NCBI GenBank assembly: GCA_948144175.1
Contig: CANXME010002104.1
Span: 186,001 to 250,000, forward strand
Reading direction: 5' to 3'
DNA length: 64,000 nucleotides
Source of the DNA: Closterium sp. NIES-65
Taxonomy: Eukaryota > Streptophyta > Zygnematophyceae > Desmidiales > Closteriaceae
Shown here piece after piece: positions 62,429 through 64,000 of this stretch; position 1 is the first letter of the stretch; every line of letters begins with the position of its first letter. Below the pieces are notes generated by a model. That model ran no database searches, had not been told where the DNA came from, and was given only the letters and a program-made list of their open reading frames with translations. The translations under genes and the position numbers were made by a program.

Positions 62429-63059
62429 CAGATGGTATGGTGAAAGTAGAAAACTGCACTGCGGGGCTAGTCGAGTGCAGCGGAAGAAATGGATGTAGAA
62501 GATGGAGGGTGTGCCTCCAGTTTGGTCCCTCAAACCCTCGTCTCGTAGCGCGTCAGAGTGATGCGCGATGCGGGTGTGGGCGGGGAACCACAGTTACGTG
62601 CATCCGTGATGCATACAGGTCACCCCATTGCACAAAATGACAGTGTCGGTGCATGGGTGTGGCTGGCATCGACGCCGACACCCAAGCAGCGACGAAGTGC
62701 TGGCAGCATTGCACATAGTTAACTGCTGCCAGCAGTGCTGTATCCTCCAGCGCGGATGCTATGGGACAGTAGCATTCATTACGCATGCCTGTATACAGGC
62801 TCGCATTCAACCGAACTAGTGGCCCTATGGACAACAGAGCAGAAATGTCGGTTTCAGACGGAATCGTACTCCTTATCTGGAGTCTCAGATGAAAAATAGT
62901 ATGCGATCTGAAAATGTATCTGAAGTAAAATCCTTTGTCTTACTGATCATCTGGAAAAAAAAAAGTACAGTCTTACAGATCATCTGAAGCTAGAAAATTA
63001 AGTCTGAAACGCAGACCATCAGACCAAATTGGTCTGCTAACGAGGTCCCTGGAGTGCAC

Positions 63060-64000
63060 CCAATACCAAGGGGTGTACAACAGTTTGTTATAACTATCTG
63101 TCTGCATCCTCAACACGTTACTACGCCTTAATTCGGCGGCCGCCACTACACTAACTGCCTCTCACTCCATGCACTGCATTACCACTGTGCTACTGCTGCT
63201 GCTGCGGCTGCTTCTGCCCCTGTCCTTGTGGCCTGAGAGGCATTGTTTGGGAGACCAGTAGGAAGGGATATGGAGCGGTGTGAAGTTGTGCAGCACAGTC
63301 AGCTAGACCATCAGCCCAGCACCCTCATAATACTCATTGATCTGAACAGCTTGTTTCTACGCACTGTACTGACACCATTTGTGGTTTGTTCTGATGTGGC
63401 TGGTCTTCTGTTATCATTGCTACTAAAAATGTGAAATCCTCCCAGGATTGGCTTTTGCGGGGAGGGCTCTTTGCTATCTTGTCATGCCACGAGAGAGGTA
63501 TACCTTGCAAAAATGGTTTCATGTACTTAGATACAGGTCTGGGACAAGTTAATGCAGCCGCACAACCCATCATTGGTCCAGCTACCACCAATACAGTGCA
63601 TGCGCAAGCAGGCACATGCACACCTACTGGTGCAAAGAAAGCAAAGCCAAGCTAAGCACCCTCTGCTGATGCAGAGCATGCAGTAAAGCACTTCCAACCC
63701 CCAAGGGCGGGCCCTTTGTCAGAAATCCCATCTACCAACCTGCTTAAATAGTTCAAGAATATGGATGCACTACACTACTATGGAGGTATGAATGGCGGCA
63801 GATGGATGGTGAGGGATGGAATGGGTTTGGTGGGTGGTTGGGCGGTGCTGTACGGTTGAACTAAGTGGAGATGGTGGTGATGGCGGTGGTGTGGAGCTGC
63901 AGTGACTGGCCTTGAGATGTTTTGGTCTCAAGGAGATGTTTGGCCTTCCCGTTCATAACCATCCACATGAACTCGTGAATGGCCTTCCCCTTCCCCCTTC
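63060..64000. other. Terminal stretch without a recognised gene
   Basis: It begins in the sequence that flanked the hAT insertion. Short open frames occur on both strands near 63334-63655, with no recognisable domain. The last 200 bp are rich in GATGG/GGTGG triplets. Confidence 0.45.

Larger units (their letters stand above)
51600..63051 (-). mobile_element. hAT-superfamily DNA transposon (about 3.9 kb without its nested copia)
   Basis: Perfect 8-bp target duplication GAGTGCAC at 51592-51599 and 63052-63059. Imperfect terminal inverted repeats: CAGGGCTCTCGCTAG at the left end against CAGGGACCTCGTTAG read inward from the right (12 of 15 match). The element encodes one spliced transposase on the minus strand and is split by a copia inserted into exon 4. 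Poly-A-rich, CAGAC/GTCTG-rich subterminal regions lie at both ends. It lies 188 bp past the MCM2 stop. Confidence 0.93.

Noticed and set aside
63334-63655. Small genes on either strand
   Set aside because: Overlapping short frames with no recognisable motif or splice context.

Overview
The window looks like nuclear DNA of a streptophyte, most likely a charophyte-grade green alga (a zygnematophyte such as Closterium would fit). This is inferred from a plant-type cytosolic glutamine synthetase, a plant-type MCM2, a plant-like tRNA-Thr(AGU), Ty1-copia elements with plant-style initiator-Met primer sites, and GC-rich, repeat-rich intergenic DNA. No prokaryotic features are present.

Layout. 1-2067: a minus-strand locus made of 13 tandem 37-nt micro-exons, each with its own 70-nt intron, downstream of a possible first exon. 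2240-5100: CTG-rich low-complexity DNA and a 19/20-bp minisatellite. 5100-7900: no recognisable gene. 7919-10086: glutamine synthetase, 8 exons, minus strand. 11508-12824: seven candidate C/D-box snoRNA genes, minus strand. 13097-15872: a GT92-like glycosyltransferase, 6 exons, minus strand. 16613-27273: two abutting satellites (180-bp, then 173-bp units) interrupted by LTR-type insertions with 5-bp target duplications, some nested. 27274-35061: copia fragments, small GC-rich LTR elements and a 31-bp array of about 40 copies. 35119-35192: tRNA-Thr, minus strand. 35426-51411: MCM2, 21 exons, plus strand. 51600-63051: a hAT transposon with 8-bp target duplication, split by a young full-length copia (52886-60391). 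63060-64000: nothing recognised.

The most unusual feature is exon 'stuttering'. In MCM2, 18 of 21 exons have degenerate partial copies in the neighbouring introns: acceptor plus exon start on the upstream side, exon end plus donor on the downstream side. One such exon end is amplified into a 14-copy 121-bp array, another donor region into nine in-frame 39-bp repeats, and a serine/isoleucine codon run resembles a 1.2-kb hexamer microsatellite in the next intron. The micro-exon array at the start of the window may be a related outcome in a different gene. Glutamine synthetase and the glycosyltransferase lack this pattern.

Functionally the host genes are housekeeping: nitrogen assimilation, rRNA 2'-O-methylation guides, a probable Golgi glycosyltransferase, a tRNA and the replicative helicase subunit MCM2. 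All exon maps were made by eye from splice signals, reading phase and remembered family motifs.
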